From Salinibacter sp. 10B (lineage in GTDB: Bacteria; Bacteroidota; Rhodothermia; Rhodothermales; Salinibacteraceae): 64,000 bases of DNA. The translations under genes were made by a program, and so were the position numbers. Below the pieces are notes generated by a model. That model made no database searches. It was not told where the DNA came from and was given only the letters and a program-made list of their open reading frames with translations. Below, piece by piece: positions 36,299 through 45,608 of this stretch. How positions within the stretch are numbered: the first letter of the stretch is position 1; each line of letters starts with the position of its first letter. The stretch is from the NCBI RefSeq assembly GCF_002954405.1, contig NZ_MQWC01000004.1:1663909-1727908 (forward strand), given 5' to 3'.

Positions 36299-37945
36299 CT
36301 ACCCCGGCAGTCCCGGCTCTACCAGTACAACCTCCTCCCGATCCACCCGCACCACGCCTGGATCAGCTCCTTTTGGGCTCGTCACATACTTGCGCTCCGT
36401 CACCATCACGGGTACCAGGGCACTGCCCTTCGCCTTGCTAAAGTGGGCTGCGATGGCCGCGGCGGTGTGAATGCGATGCGCGCCTGGCTCTGCGTCCCGA
36501 TTGGGAAGATGGAGCACCGTATGGGCCCCCGGAACCTCCCGTGCGTGCAGCCAGAGATCGTACTTCTGTGCGGCGTGGAAGGTGAGTTCATGGTTCTGGC
36601 GCGCATTGCGGCCGACCCACACCTCGAATCCGTCGCCGAGATCAAACCGGCGATACGGAAACCGATCCACATCCGCATCCTCGCGCTCGACGAACGGGAC
36701 GAGGGCATCCTCCTGTTCTTTCCGAAACTGCTTGATGCCATCCAGCGTGTCGATGTCTCGAAGCGCATCGAGAAGTCGCTGCGCCTCCTCGGCTCGCTCT
36801 GTCGTCTCGTCGAGCCGACGCTCGGCCTCCTCCCGCGACCGACGCGTGCGACGCGCCCGTCGGTAGTAGTGCTGGGCATTCTCAACGGGCGACTTGGCAG
36901 GATCAAGCGGTATGGTCATCGGCGCTCCGTCCTCGAACAAATCCGGGAGCTCCACCTCCTCCGCCCCTTCCGGCACCCGGTCCTGTTGCGCCATGAGAAG
37001 GTGCCCCCACCGCTCGTAGCGGCCCGCCCGACTTTCGCTATCGAGCTCCTCTCGCATCCGCTCGGCACTCTGACGGTAGTGCTCCACCGCCGATTCAAGC
37101 GCCTCCACCAGCGGATCGTAGAGGCGGTGAAAGTGGCGCTTCGCCAGGGTCCGTCGCACAAAGCTGCGCACCGCTGCATCAACGGTGGTGAACTCCTCGC
37201 TCGGATCGGAGGCGCGGTGGCGGAGCGGAACGAGGGAAAACGCATCCGGAAACTGTCCCTCGCCGTAGATGACGGGCGCCGGCGCGTCGAGGACTTCACA
37301 CAGCTCCATCGCGGCCTCGAACAAGGCGCGGCGCTCCGCCTCCGTACACGCCTCCGGCGACTCGGTCTCAACCCCTGCTCGCCACAGCGTCTCCCGCGCC
37401 AGGGTGCGCCCGAAAAGGGGCACGGCGGACTGCACAGCCTGACGTGTCTTGTTTCGATTCTCTTTCCAGCGCTCCTCAAAGTCCGCAAACCGCTCCGGCA
37501 TCGGGGCCGGGTACGGCGTAGGCGCCTCCGTGCCAGCATGCTCCGCATTGCTCTGAAAGGCCTCCCGGATGGTGCCCCCGGAATCAACGTGGAAGGCGTT
37601 GGCCCGCGCGCCGAATAGCTGCCACAGAATCGTGGTCCCGTCCGCCAAGTCGAGATACACGAGCCGATCGCGATCGGCAATGCGTACCTCCGCCACTGTC
37701 TGATCAATCGCGTCGTCGAACAGGGTCGCCACGTTGCGACGGGCCTTGTGGTATCCCTCGACGCGGAAGAGGTGAAGATCAGGGCGCTGCACCGAGCCGC
37801 GCACCATCCAGTCCTGCTCCTCGCCCGCAAGGGCCACGCTCAGCTCATTCTTGTTTTGGGAAAAGACGTCCAACACGGTCGCGCCCGCCAAATCGGACTG
37901 CCACTCTCGAACGAGGGCCCGGAGGGTGTAATAATTATTGACCAC
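36299..37945 (-). CDS. rqcH: NFACT-family ribosome quality control protein RqcH
   Basis: 548 residues, near the family norm. NFACT-N (about 1-225) begins MVNNYYTLRALVREWQSDL. Coiled coils (about 280-330 and 370-425) are followed by the NFACT-R domain (about 440-548) with DLWLHAREVPGAHTVL, containing the conserved Trp-x-His pair. The protein binds stalled large subunits bearing peptidyl-tRNA and promotes addition of C-terminal Ala tails. It lies 63 nt downstream of ribD on the same strand, so probably in the same transcript. The older name is fibronectin/fibrinogen-binding protein. Confidence 0.92.
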   Translation of the reverse strand: MVNNYYTLRALVREWQSDLAGATVLDVFSQNKNELSVALAGEEQDWMVRGSVQRPDLHLFRVEGYHKARRNVATLFDDAIDQTVAEVRIADRDRLVYLDLADGTTILWQLFGARANAFHVDSGGTIREAFQSNAEHAGTEAPTPYPAPMPERFADFEERWKENRNKTRQAVQSAVPLFGRTLARETLWRAGVETESPEACTEAERRALFEAAMELCEVLDAPAPVIYGEGQFPDAFSLVPLRHRASDPSEEFTTVDAAVRSFVRRTLAKRHFHRLYDPLVEALESAVEHYRQSAERMREELDSESRAGRYERWGHLLMAQQDRVPEGAEEVELPDLFEDGAPMTIPLDPAKSPVENAQHYYRRARRTRRSREEAERRLDETTERAEEAQRLLDALRDIDTLDGIKQFRKEQEDALVPFVEREDADVDRFPYRRFDLGDGFEVWVGRNARQNHELTFHAAQKYDLWLHAREVPGAHTVLHLPNRDAEPGAHRIHTAAAIAAHFSKAKGSALVPVMVTERKYVTSPKGADPGVVRVDREEVVLVEPGLPG

Positions 37946-38008
37946 GGGATGTGGATAGACGTATGGACGTGTGGCGGACGTGAACGGCCTGCCTCGAAGC
38001 CTCTACAC

Positions 38009-39139
38009 CTATGCGGGGCGGCAGTAGCCTCGAAGCAACAGATCGTCGCCAACGGACTGCCACCTCTGCTCCGCGAACGTGAGCGCGTTCTCCATCTCGG
38101 TGATGCCGAGATCGCCCAGCACCGAAACCCCATCTCCCACGATCTTCGGGGCCACAAAGCAGAAGAAACGATCAACAAGATTCTGCCGGAAAAGAGCCGT
38201 CGCGAGCCCCGGGCCAGCCTCCACCAGGAGCGACTGCATCGGTTTGGCCTCCCGTCCCCCATCCGTCCCAAGGCGGCGAAGGAGGGCGACAAGATCAAGA
38301 TGGCTGTCGGGGGTCTCCGGAATACGAAGCAACTGTCCGCCCGCCTCTTCAAGTACATCGGCGTAGGCAGGGCGGCCCCGCTCTTCCCCAAGGATAGCCA
38401 CCGTCTGATCGGCGTGGGCATCGGTAAAAAGGGTACGGTCGGCGGCCAGCTCCCCCTTTCGATCGAGCACGAGGCGCACCGGCTGACGACCGTCGACGTG
38501 CCGCACCGTTAGGCGCGGATCGTCGCTTGCGGCCGTGCCGCGCCCCACGAGGACCCCGTCGAGCGCTGCGCGCCACTCGTGCACGAGCGCGCGAGACTCC
38601 TCGCCGGAGATCCACTGGCTATCGCCCGTACGGGTCGCAACACGCCCGTCGAGCGTCTGGGCCACCTTGAGGGTCACGAGCGGACGGCCGGTGTCGACGT
38701 GGTGAAAGAAGGCCTCATTGAAGCGGCGACAGGCCTGCTCGGCCACCCCCACCTCCACCTCTACTCCCTGTTTTCGGAGCTGCCGGATGCCTCGGCCCTG
38801 GGCCTGCGGAAAGGGATCGATCGTGCCGACAACCACGCGCGGCACCTCTTTCTCAAGGATGAGGGTCGTACAGGGGGGCGTCTTGCCGTGATGGCTACAA
38901 GGCTCTAGATTCACGTAGAGCGTGGCCTCCCGAAGGGCCTCGGCCCCATGCCGATTCTCTGCCGCCCGGAGCGCCTGCACCTCGGCGTGTGGCCCTCCGT
39001 ACACCTCGTGTGCTCCCTCGCCCAGCACCGTGCCGTCCGTCCCGACGAGGATCGCCCCCACCATGGGATTCGGACTTACGGCTCCAGCGCCCGCTTCTGC
39101 AATCTCTAGGCACCGCTTCATCCAGGGCGTGTGCCCCAC
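38009..39139 (-). CDS. ribD: Riboflavin biosynthesis deaminase/reductase RibD
   Basis: 376 residues. The deaminase domain (about 5-150) has VSPNPMVGAILV and the zinc ligands HAE (51-53), PCSHHGKTPPC (Cys81, Cys90). The reductase domain (about 155-375) has RPLVTLKVAQTLDGRVAT and LLVEAGPGLATALF. It carries out the second and third steps of riboflavin synthesis. The GTG start at 39139 is proposed because the residues GHTPWMKRCLEIA match the family N-terminus; the ATG at 39121 would cut into it. It starts 14 nt after the preceding hypothetical gene. No FMN riboswitch is seen. Confidence 0.93.
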   Translation of the reverse strand: MGHTPWMKRCLEIAEAGAGAVSPNPMVGAILVGTDGTVLGEGAHEVYGGPHAEVQALRAAENRHGAEALREATLYVNLEPCSHHGKTPPCTTLILEKEVPRVVVGTIDPFPQAQGRGIRQLRKQGVEVEVGVAEQACRRFNEAFFHHVDTGRPLVTLKVAQTLDGRVATRTGDSQWISGEESRALVHEWRAALDGVLVGRGTAASDDPRLTVRHVDGRQPVRLVLDRKGELAADRTLFTDAHADQTVAILGEERGRPAYADVLEEAGGQLLRIPETPDSHLDLVALLRRLGTDGGREAKPMQSLLVEAGPGLATALFRQNLVDRFFCFVAPKIVGDGVSVLGDLGITEMENALTFAEQRWQSVGDDLLLRGYCRPA

Positions 39140-39153
39140 ATCCGTAGCCGGGC

Positions 39154-39897
39154 TTACACTTCCTCGATGTAGTCCGGGAGCGGCGACTCCGTCAGCTGCC
39201 ATGTCTCGAAATAGAATTTGGATTCGGAACGGGCACGTTGGTACGGAAGAGCAAACCGGCGAACATTCTCCGTGGGGCGACGCTGCAACGCATCCACGAG
39301 GCGGTCGCGCATCGGCGACGCAGAAAAGAAGCTCCAGTCGAAGCCGTCGTGAGCCGGTTCGGGAAAAAAGACGACCCCGGCAGTGTCGAGAAGAGACCGG
39401 AGGGACGAAAGGGCCCGACGGCGTGCCCTACCTGCAACCGCGGCGATCCGTTCCGCGGGCACCGGGGCCTCGGCCGTTACGAGAACCGCCGTGTCCGTCG
39501 GCCCCCGAAGCCGTCCTCGAACCGCCTCGTCGTCCAGTTCCTCCACCTGCCCGTTCGTCGTGCACTCTCCCCACCAGGCCTGGCCAACGGCCGCAAGCAG
39601 CGGGGGGACGTAGGCTTCTGCCGGAAGTGTCGTCAGTCCCACCGCGTCGTCCGCTCGGTTCGTTCCGGCGAGGTATCCCCGGTAGGCATCGCGTGTATCG
39701 AGCAGATCGTCCAAGGGAACCGAGGTCCCTTCTGGCAGATCCGACCGATCCTCCCGGCGGCGCGCATCCGGGTCTGCGTCTGGCGTCACCGGCTCTAAAA
39801 GCGCGGGCTCCTCGTAAAAATATTTGAGCACAGAAGGCTCGGGCGCAGACACGACAGCGTGACGTTGTGGCGGGAAGCGGAGCAGGATCGTTTTCAT
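39154..39897 (-). CDS. Hypothetical protein upstream of ribD
   Basis: 247 residues, no membrane segments or signal peptide, acidic. No family recognised. The N-terminus MKTILLRFPPQRHAVVSAPE is followed by a low-complexity charged region (about 35-65) and a domain with YVPPLLAAVGQAWWGECTTN and an Ala/Arg-rich helix (about 160-195). The composition fits a cytosolic protein of a halophile. It sits first in a likely operon with ribD and rqcH, 14 nt before the ribD start. Confidence 0.7.
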   Translation of the reverse strand: MKTILLRFPPQRHAVVSAPEPSVLKYFYEEPALLEPVTPDADPDARRREDRSDLPEGTSVPLDDLLDTRDAYRGYLAGTNRADDAVGLTTLPAEAYVPPLLAAVGQAWWGECTTNGQVEELDDEAVRGRLRGPTDTAVLVTAEAPVPAERIAAVAGRARRRALSSLRSLLDTAGVVFFPEPAHDGFDWSFFSASPMRDRLVDALQRRPTENVRRFALPYQRARSESKFYFETWQLTESPLPDYIEEV

Positions 39898-40076
39898 AAG
39901 GACCGTTCGCTCTGTCCACTATACGAACGCGGCCTCTGCTCTCACGTGCCCCGCGGAAATGGAAGGATCGTTGAAGCCCCGAACCTCGGCGGCCGCCGGC
40001 GTTATTGTAGCAACGACATGTGCCTCATGTATCTCAACGTCCAGTCTCACGACTATTCGCGCCGCTACACATCCTC

Positions 40077-40463
40077 ATGCCGCACATCGAGCACACTGCC
40101 CTCTGGACGCCCGACCTCGAACGGGCCCGCACGTTTTACGAACGCTACTTCGACGCATCGGCCGGGGAAAAATACGTCAACCCCGAGAAAGACTTTTCGT
40201 CGTACTTCCTGGAGTTTGAGTCGGGCGCCCGACTGGAGCTGATGCACACTCCCCACATGGCCTCGGCACTGGAAGAAGAGCCCGCTGCCGGCTACGCCCA
40301 CATCGCCATCTCGGTTGGCTCAGAGCATGCGGTAGACACCCTGACCGAACGTCTTCGGGACGACGGGTACCCCGTCTGCGGCGAACCGCGCTGGACGGGG
40401 GACGGATACTACGAAAGCGTCATTCGCGACCCGGATAACAATCGGGTCGAAATTACGGTGTAG
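40077..40463 (+). CDS. VOC-superfamily (glyoxalase-like) protein
   Basis: 128 residues with two beta-alpha-beta-beta-beta modules. MPHIEHTALWTPDLERARTF is the standard opening, with a metal-ligand His near residue 6; ARLELMHTP near 53 gives the Glu ligand; YAHIAISVGS near 73 gives the second His; and NNRVEITV at the end gives the last Glu. It could be a lactoylglutathione lyase, dioxygenase or resistance protein; substrate cannot be told from sequence. The upstream in-frame extension to 40020 is not family-like. Confidence 0.85.
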   Translation: MPHIEHTALWTPDLERARTFYERYFDASAGEKYVNPEKDFSSYFLEFESGARLELMHTPHMASALEEEPAAGYAHIAISVGSEHAVDTLTERLRDDGYPVCGEPRWTGDGYYESVIRDPDNNRVEITV

Positions 40464-40589
40464 CGCTCTTCTGCCTTGCCCAACCCCTAACGGCCCGTGC
40501 CCTGAACCTTGCCGCGCGGTTCTCGGTTGGGTCGGAGGAGGAACCCCAAGAGGCCCCGCACTCATCCGTCCACGTCATCATTTTCGCTT

Positions 40590-42059
40590 ATGACCTACAC
40601 TCCCCCTTCCGGCGAAGCAGAATTGGATGGCGGCTGTTCATTTGGACGCGCGCTCTGTACGTGGACCGGGACCTCAGCGCACCTGTGGCGTCCCGATGCA
40701 GGATGGGATGCCCTTCCTCCAGCCCCTGCCGCACTCGATTCGGGCTTCAAACTTCAATCGGGGCTCCTCGTCGGCGCCGGTACGCACGTTGGGTTTCTTC
40801 CCGCCGGCGCCACCGACTGGGCCTGGTGGCGAAACCTCTCGACGTTTACCGACGCCCATCCGATGTACGGAGGCCTCCTGCTCTGTCCCGACGCCAATTC
40901 GGACTCATACACCCTGTTTTCAATTACGGAACAGGGGCTCGAAGAGCAGGCCCACTTCGAAGCCCATGACCTCGCCCAACCGCTGGCGGGGTGGAGCCCT
41001 CCAACCAACCCCGATCGCCTTCTCCTTCTGGGCAACGACGGCCTGTGGGCCCTCGATCCTCCCTACACCCCGTCGGCCCTTCAGCCGCTTGTTGCCTTCG
41101 ACGACGTTGAATTGCCCGCCCTTGACGACATTTCCGGCCCCTTTCACTCTGGCGCTGCCACTGTCGTCATTCCCCGTCGCTCTCGAACCGCTCTCCGCCT
41201 CGACCTCTCGGACGGCAGTGGTCACGCAACTGGCCTAAAACACCTGGCGGGCGATGCAGCCCTCTGGACGGCCTACCTCCGCGACGACCGCGCGACCGCC
41301 GACCGCATCCTCACAACACTCGCGACCCTTCCGCCCTCCCAAAATTCCTCCCTTCAGCTGTACGACGTGCTCATGCATGAGGACAGGGTGCACGCGGTGT
41401 CGACCTCGGCGGGCCTGTTCTGCCCGGAAGCCCACCCCTCTCCGGATCTCACAGCCACGACGGACCACCTGCGCACGTCTCCACTCGACGGGGCCGCACT
41501 GGCCACATGGGGACTCTGGCTGGAGTGGGATGACGCCGTAGCCACGGCGTGCCGTCAGCTCTGCACCGCCTCCGATCCCGACTTCGCTCTGGCGGAGTCG
41601 CTCCGGCTGTTTGCCGGCCCGGATGCCTGCCGAACCCTCTTTGACCTTTTGCAATCCAATCCCCCCTCTTCTCCCACTTCCGGAGAGTACGACTATCCAC
41701 TCGAGGCTCTGCGCGCCCTTGCGGCCCCGTTTGGAGACGAGATTGCCTCGCTCGTCGCCGACCATCTATCGGATGCGCCCGCTCCGGCCCGACGGGCCGC
41801 CTGTGCAATGGCGGGCGCCCTGCCGACAGATGCCCCCTCCAACGCCGCGACCTCCTCTGAGTCGACCCCGGCCCTGTGGAACGAGGCCTCTTCTGTTCCG
41901 GCAGAAGCTCTCCGCACCAATGCCCATCACGGTCACCCGGCCGTTCGAGCCGCAGCCCGTGATACCTGCCGCCGCCTCGGCATCGGCTACAGGCCGGACG
42001 ACCCGTCCGGGCCGTCGCCCCGATTCTTCCAGTCGAGCCAGCCCGAAAGTCCGAAGTAG
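40590..42059 (+). CDS. Hypothetical protein, beta-rich N-terminus and helical repeat C-terminus
   Basis: 489 residues; no family recognised. The first half (about 1-260) has regularly spaced Trp/Gly/Asp segments (LCTWTGTSAHLWRPDAGWDA, LLLLGNDGLWALD) that could be propeller blades. The second half (about 290-470) is Ala/Leu-rich with HEAT-like helices (ALRALAAPFGDEIASLVADH, HPAVRAAARDTCRRLG). No signal peptide or membrane helix. The 3' end overlaps the convergent phosphatidylcholine synthase gene by 73 nt. Confidence 0.65.
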   Translation: MTYTPPSGEAELDGGCSFGRALCTWTGTSAHLWRPDAGWDALPPAPAALDSGFKLQSGLLVGAGTHVGFLPAGATDWAWWRNLSTFTDAHPMYGGLLLCPDANSDSYTLFSITEQGLEEQAHFEAHDLAQPLAGWSPPTNPDRLLLLGNDGLWALDPPYTPSALQPLVAFDDVELPALDDISGPFHSGAATVVIPRRSRTALRLDLSDGSGHATGLKHLAGDAALWTAYLRDDRATADRILTTLATLPPSQNSSLQLYDVLMHEDRVHAVSTSAGLFCPEAHPSPDLTATTDHLRTSPLDGAALATWGLWLEWDDAVATACRQLCTASDPDFALAESLRLFAGPDACRTLFDLLQSNPPSSPTSGEYDYPLEALRALAAPFGDEIASLVADHLSDAPAPARRAACAMAGALPTDAPSNAATSSESTPALWNEASSVPAEALRTNAHHGHPAVRAAARDTCRRLGIGYRPDDPSGPSPRFFQSSQPESPK

Positions 42060-42781
42060 AACGCCGGAAAGACGAGCGACCCCCACAGCACCCACTCGCC
42101 CCCCCACTCCGGCAGCGTCGGAAACGACGGCAGCAGAGCAAGTAGCACGACCAGCCACAGCACGCCCCCGACGGTGACGACCGCCCGCCACGGCATCGCC
42201 ACTTGATTCGGGTACACAAACCGAACGGGCAAAAGCGTGAGCACGGCAAGCACGAAAAGAACCGCCAGAGACGCGTAGCTTCCCGCTGCTCCATACTCGA
42301 CGGCGATAAAGCCTACGTAGTAGGCCACCACGTTCCAGAGCGAAGGAAACCCAAGAAAAAACCCTTGTTCTGTCTGCTTGGCCGATGTGTTCGCAAAGCC
42401 GAAGAGACTGGCCACCATCACGAGCGTAACCCAGAGGCCGTCCCATCCGGGCAGCCAGTCCATGCGCCAGACGAGGACCAGGGGAATGAACGTAAACGTC
42501 AGGTAGTCGACGATGAGATCGATCGTCCCTCCTACGATGCGGGGGGCATGGCTCTTCACGTCCCACGCTCGCGCCAACGGCCCGTCCGCCGCGTCGATGA
42601 GCACCGCGAGGGCAAGCCACCCGAAGACCCAGCGGGGATCGAGGTCTGCCCGAACCACCTCGGCCATCGCCAAAAATGCAAAGGCCACCCCCGATGCGGT
42701 GAGGATGTGGACCAGGTACGCACGGGCCTTTCGGCCCAATCGCATACGCTCGGATCGGTCCTTTAGATCGGTGGTAAACAT
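41987..42781 (-). CDS. pcs: Phosphatidylcholine synthase (CDP-alcohol phosphatidyltransferase family)
   Basis: 264 residues with about eight membrane helices. The CDP-alcohol motif is present as Asp66-Gly67, Ala70-Arg71, Gly84, Asp88 and Asp92, within DAADGPLARAWDVKSHAP and VGGTIDLIVDYLTF. The extended spacing between AR and the last Gly, with VKxxxP in between, is characteristic of Pcs, which condenses CDP-diacylglycerol with choline. It needs external choline. The ATG at 42781 was preferred; an alternative at 42856 adds 25 non-hydrophobic residues. Its 3' end overlaps the convergent gene at 40590. Confidence 0.8.
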   Translation of the reverse strand: MFTTDLKDRSERMRLGRKARAYLVHILTASGVAFAFLAMAEVVRADLDPRWVFGWLALAVLIDAADGPLARAWDVKSHAPRIVGGTIDLIVDYLTFTFIPLVLVWRMDWLPGWDGLWVTLVMVASLFGFANTSAKQTEQGFFLGFPSLWNVVAYYVGFIAVEYGAAGSYASLAVLFVLAVLTLLPVRFVYPNQVAMPWRAVVTVGGVLWLVVLLALLPSFPTLPEWGGEWVLWGSLVFPAFYFGLSGWLDWKNRGDGPDGSSGL

Positions 42782-42930
42782 CGGATTGTCTTTCTGCGAT
42801 GGGTGGGCTCGTACGACCCCGAAATGCAGTAGGTTCGGGAAAAAGAAGATATCCATACGCTGATTCCCCGTACCGGTCTCCCAATTCGACCTGTACGGCT
42901 CTCCATCCCGCCAGCGTCCGTTCCCTGCCC

Positions 42931-44229
42931 CTACTTCTCTTTAAACACCAGCGTGAGCGGCACGCCGTCATACCCAAACGCCTCGCGGATTTCGCCCTCA
43001 AGGTACCGCTTATAAGAGTCCCGAACGCCCTCCGGATGGTTGGCAAAGAACACAAAAACGGGAGGCGCTGTGCGCACCTGCGTGGCGTACTTAATTTTGA
43101 CGAAGGCCCCACTGCTCATTGATGGCGGGTGCTTTTTCCGGAGCGCCGCCTGCACTACGTCGTTCAAGTCGCTCGTCTGCACTCGCTGCGCGCGCTTTTC
43201 CGCCACCTCCAGGGCGGTGTCCAAAAGGTCGTAGACCCGCTGCTTCGTAACCGCAGACGTGTACACCAGCGGCACGTGGTCGAGCGTGCCGAGATATTGG
43301 CGCAGGTACTTCGTAAACTGATCCATCGTACCGCCATCCTTGGGCACCAAGTCCCACTTATTGACGGCAATCACCATGCCCTTCTTGTGCTCATTGACTG
43401 TCGTGAGGACGGACAGGTCCTGCTTGTGAATCTCCTCCGTCGCATCGAGAACCAGGATGCACACGTCTCCGTCCCGGATGGTCTGTTCGCTGCGCACCGA
43501 CGCATAATACTCAACTCCCTCGGTTTTGGACGTCTTCCGCATGCCGGCCGTGTCAATCAGCAGCAGTTCTTGGTCCTCATAGCGAACCACAGAGTGAACG
43601 GCGTCGCGCGTTGTGCCGGGCGTTTCGGTCACAATCGCCCGATCAAATCCGAGGGTCGCGTTTACGAGCGAGGACTTGCCCGCGTTGGGCTTGCCCACCA
43701 GTGAGATGCGCGTCCGGTCGGGCGTCTCCTCGTCCGTCTCCTCCGGCAACGCCTCCACGAGTGCACTCATCATCTCGTCCACCCCCCGTTTCGTCGTTCC
43801 GCTGACCGGATACACCTCTCCCAGCCCAAGTTGATAAAACTCGCTGGCCGCCCACTCGCGCTCCTGGTTGTCGGCCTTGTTGGCGAGCACCATTACCGGC
43901 GCGTCCGCCGTGCGGAGCACCTGCGCAATCTCCTGGTCCACGTCCGTGAGGCCCGTCGTCACGTCTACGACGAAGAGAATCACGTCGGCATCCGCGAGGG
44001 CCGTCTCGGCCTGCTCACGAATGGCCCGTTCGAAGGGGTCGTCGGAGCGGGGGACATAGCCCCCGGTGTCGACGAGCGGGATGGTGCGCCCCTCCCACTC
44101 GGCTTCCCCGTAGACTCGGTCGCGCGTGACGCCCGACTCATCGTCGACAATGGCCTGACGGGTGCCAGTAAGGCGGTTGAAGAGGGTGGACTTGCCAACA
44201 TTCGGCCGGCCCACAATCGCGGCGAGCAT
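42931..44229 (-). CDS. der: Ribosome biogenesis GTPase Der (EngA)
   Basis: 432 residues with two tandem GTPase domains. Domain 1 (about 2-165) has GRPNVGKST, DTGGY and NKAD; domain 2 (about 175-350) has GKPNAGKSS, DTAGM and NKWD. The KH-like domain (about 353-432) ends the protein with VPLTLVFKEK. It is an essential factor for 50S assembly. The acidic linker EETDEETPD joins the G domains. Upstream it is divergent from the alpha/beta hydrolase gene; 149 nt downstream, on the same strand, is pcs. Confidence 0.96.
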   Translation of the reverse strand: MLAAIVGRPNVGKSTLFNRLTGTRQAIVDDESGVTRDRVYGEAEWEGRTIPLVDTGGYVPRSDDPFERAIREQAETALADADVILFVVDVTTGLTDVDQEIAQVLRTADAPVMVLANKADNQEREWAASEFYQLGLGEVYPVSGTTKRGVDEMMSALVEALPEETDEETPDRTRISLVGKPNAGKSSLVNATLGFDRAIVTETPGTTRDAVHSVVRYEDQELLLIDTAGMRKTSKTEGVEYYASVRSEQTIRDGDVCILVLDATEEIHKQDLSVLTTVNEHKKGMVIAVNKWDLVPKDGGTMDQFTKYLRQYLGTLDHVPLVYTSAVTKQRVYDLLDTALEVAEKRAQRVQTSDLNDVVQAALRKKHPPSMSSGAFVKIKYATQVRTAPPVFVFFANHPEGVRDSYKRYLEGEIREAFGYDGVPLTLVFKEK

Positions 44230-44621
44230 AGTACTTCAGTATCAAACCCAGGAAAAACAACGGAGAGATCAGCAGGGAATATGGGTTCAACGGCTACTCT
44301 CGATGCGCGTTGCCCTCTAGAACGGCGTGCAGTCCTTCTCAGCATGAAAGACCGCCCAACTCTCGCCCCTACCGTTCCGAGCACAACAGTCGTGAACGAC
44401 ATTCGGAATGCAAACGTGCCCCGGCCGTCCATAGGGACGCTCCGGTCGGCTCCCCAGACGAGAACTCTCGCGTGAACACGGGATCCGAGTCAACTCTGGC
44501 TCCTGCGTCGAACGAATGCGGCAATGGTACACCACCAGACGGAAGAAAAGACGCAGTTTCTTCTCCCTCCCACGGGCGATCTTGATTTTCTGCCCCGTCC
44601 GTTCGCCCGTTCGCCTTCCCT
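44230..44621. other. Divergent intergenic region between der and a hydrolase gene
   Basis: 392 bp with no convincing ORF, RNA or terminator; it must carry the promoters for both divergent genes. Confidence 0.45.
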
Positions 44622-45503
44622 ATGTCCTCGGTTCTTACTCGCCACAAGCGCGGCTCTCTGAGCTACCTCCGAGGGGGAGACGGCCCGCCGCTCGTGCTTT
44701 TACACGGCATCCCCGGCTCCGCTCATACTTGGGAGCAGACCGGCACTCTCCTTGCCGCTCACTATGACGTCATCCTCCCGGATCTCGGGGGATTCGGGGC
44801 CTCGGAATCCCTGACGGAAGAACTACATCTCAACCATGACTTCTACATGGAAGCGCACGCCGAGGCCGTGCATCAACTGCTTCAGGCTCTCAAGATTGAG
44901 GCCTTATACCTCGGAGGACACGACTTTGGAGGACCGGTGGCGTTAACCCTGCTTCGGCTCTTTCCCGACCAGGAGGTTCACGGGCTCGTTCTCTCCGCGA
45001 CAAACCTCTTCACGGATCCCTTCGTCCCACTTCCTCTTCGTCTCGCCAGCATTCCTGGACTCGGCCGGGCCGTCGTTCGCCTTTTCACCGGCACAAGTCC
45101 TGGCCTTCGTCTCCTGTACCACATTGCGACTCACAACAAAGACGCCTTCCGAAAGACCGACTTCGACCAGCACCTCACCCCGTCCGGACGCCGGCAAACG
45201 TGGCGCACCTTCCACCGTAGCCTCGCCAATCTCCAAGAGACCTACCGGGAAACGGAAACCCTCCTCCCAACCCTCGACCTGCCAACCCTTGTACTCTGGG
45301 GCGACCGGGATCCGTTCTTTTCCGTGGACGTGGCCAAGCGCCTCGTGAACACGCTGCCGCAAGCCTCGCTGAGTCTTCTCGAAGACACGGGCCACTTCGT
45401 TCCTGAGGAGCGTCCCGAAGTGGTGGCCTGGCACATGGACGACTTTCTCCGGGAAGTGACCAAGCAAACAACCGGCATAAACCAGGACCGCTCGTCGTTT
45501 TAG
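44622..45503 (+). CDS. Alpha/beta hydrolase with Asp nucleophile
   Basis: 293 residues. The oxyanion motif VLLHGIPGSAHTWEQ is near 25-39. The nucleophile elbow reads GGHDFGG with Asp at 101 in place of Ser, as in haloalkane dehalogenases, haloacetate dehalogenases and epoxide hydrolases. The acid is probably in LWGDRDPF near 227 and the base His in DTGHFVPEE near 257. A cap domain lies about 130-215. An epoxide hydrolase or dehalogenase is more likely than an esterase; the substrate is unknown. It is convergent with pyrC. Confidence 0.85.
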   Translation: MSSVLTRHKRGSLSYLRGGDGPPLVLLHGIPGSAHTWEQTGTLLAAHYDVILPDLGGFGASESLTEELHLNHDFYMEAHAEAVHQLLQALKIEALYLGGHDFGGPVALTLLRLFPDQEVHGLVLSATNLFTDPFVPLPLRLASIPGLGRAVVRLFTGTSPGLRLLYHIATHNKDAFRKTDFDQHLTPSGRRQTWRTFHRSLANLQETYRETETLLPTLDLPTLVLWGDRDPFFSVDVAKRLVNTLPQASLSLLEDTGHFVPEERPEVVAWHMDDFLREVTKQTTGINQDRSSF

Positions 45504-45608
45504 TGAGCGTGACGAGAGAAGCGTGACGAACGTGAGGCCTCGGTTTCGCACTCACGCATCACGTCTTCCCGATTCAGGCCCTGCTCCAGAAGCCCTCCCC
45601 ACTGAGGA

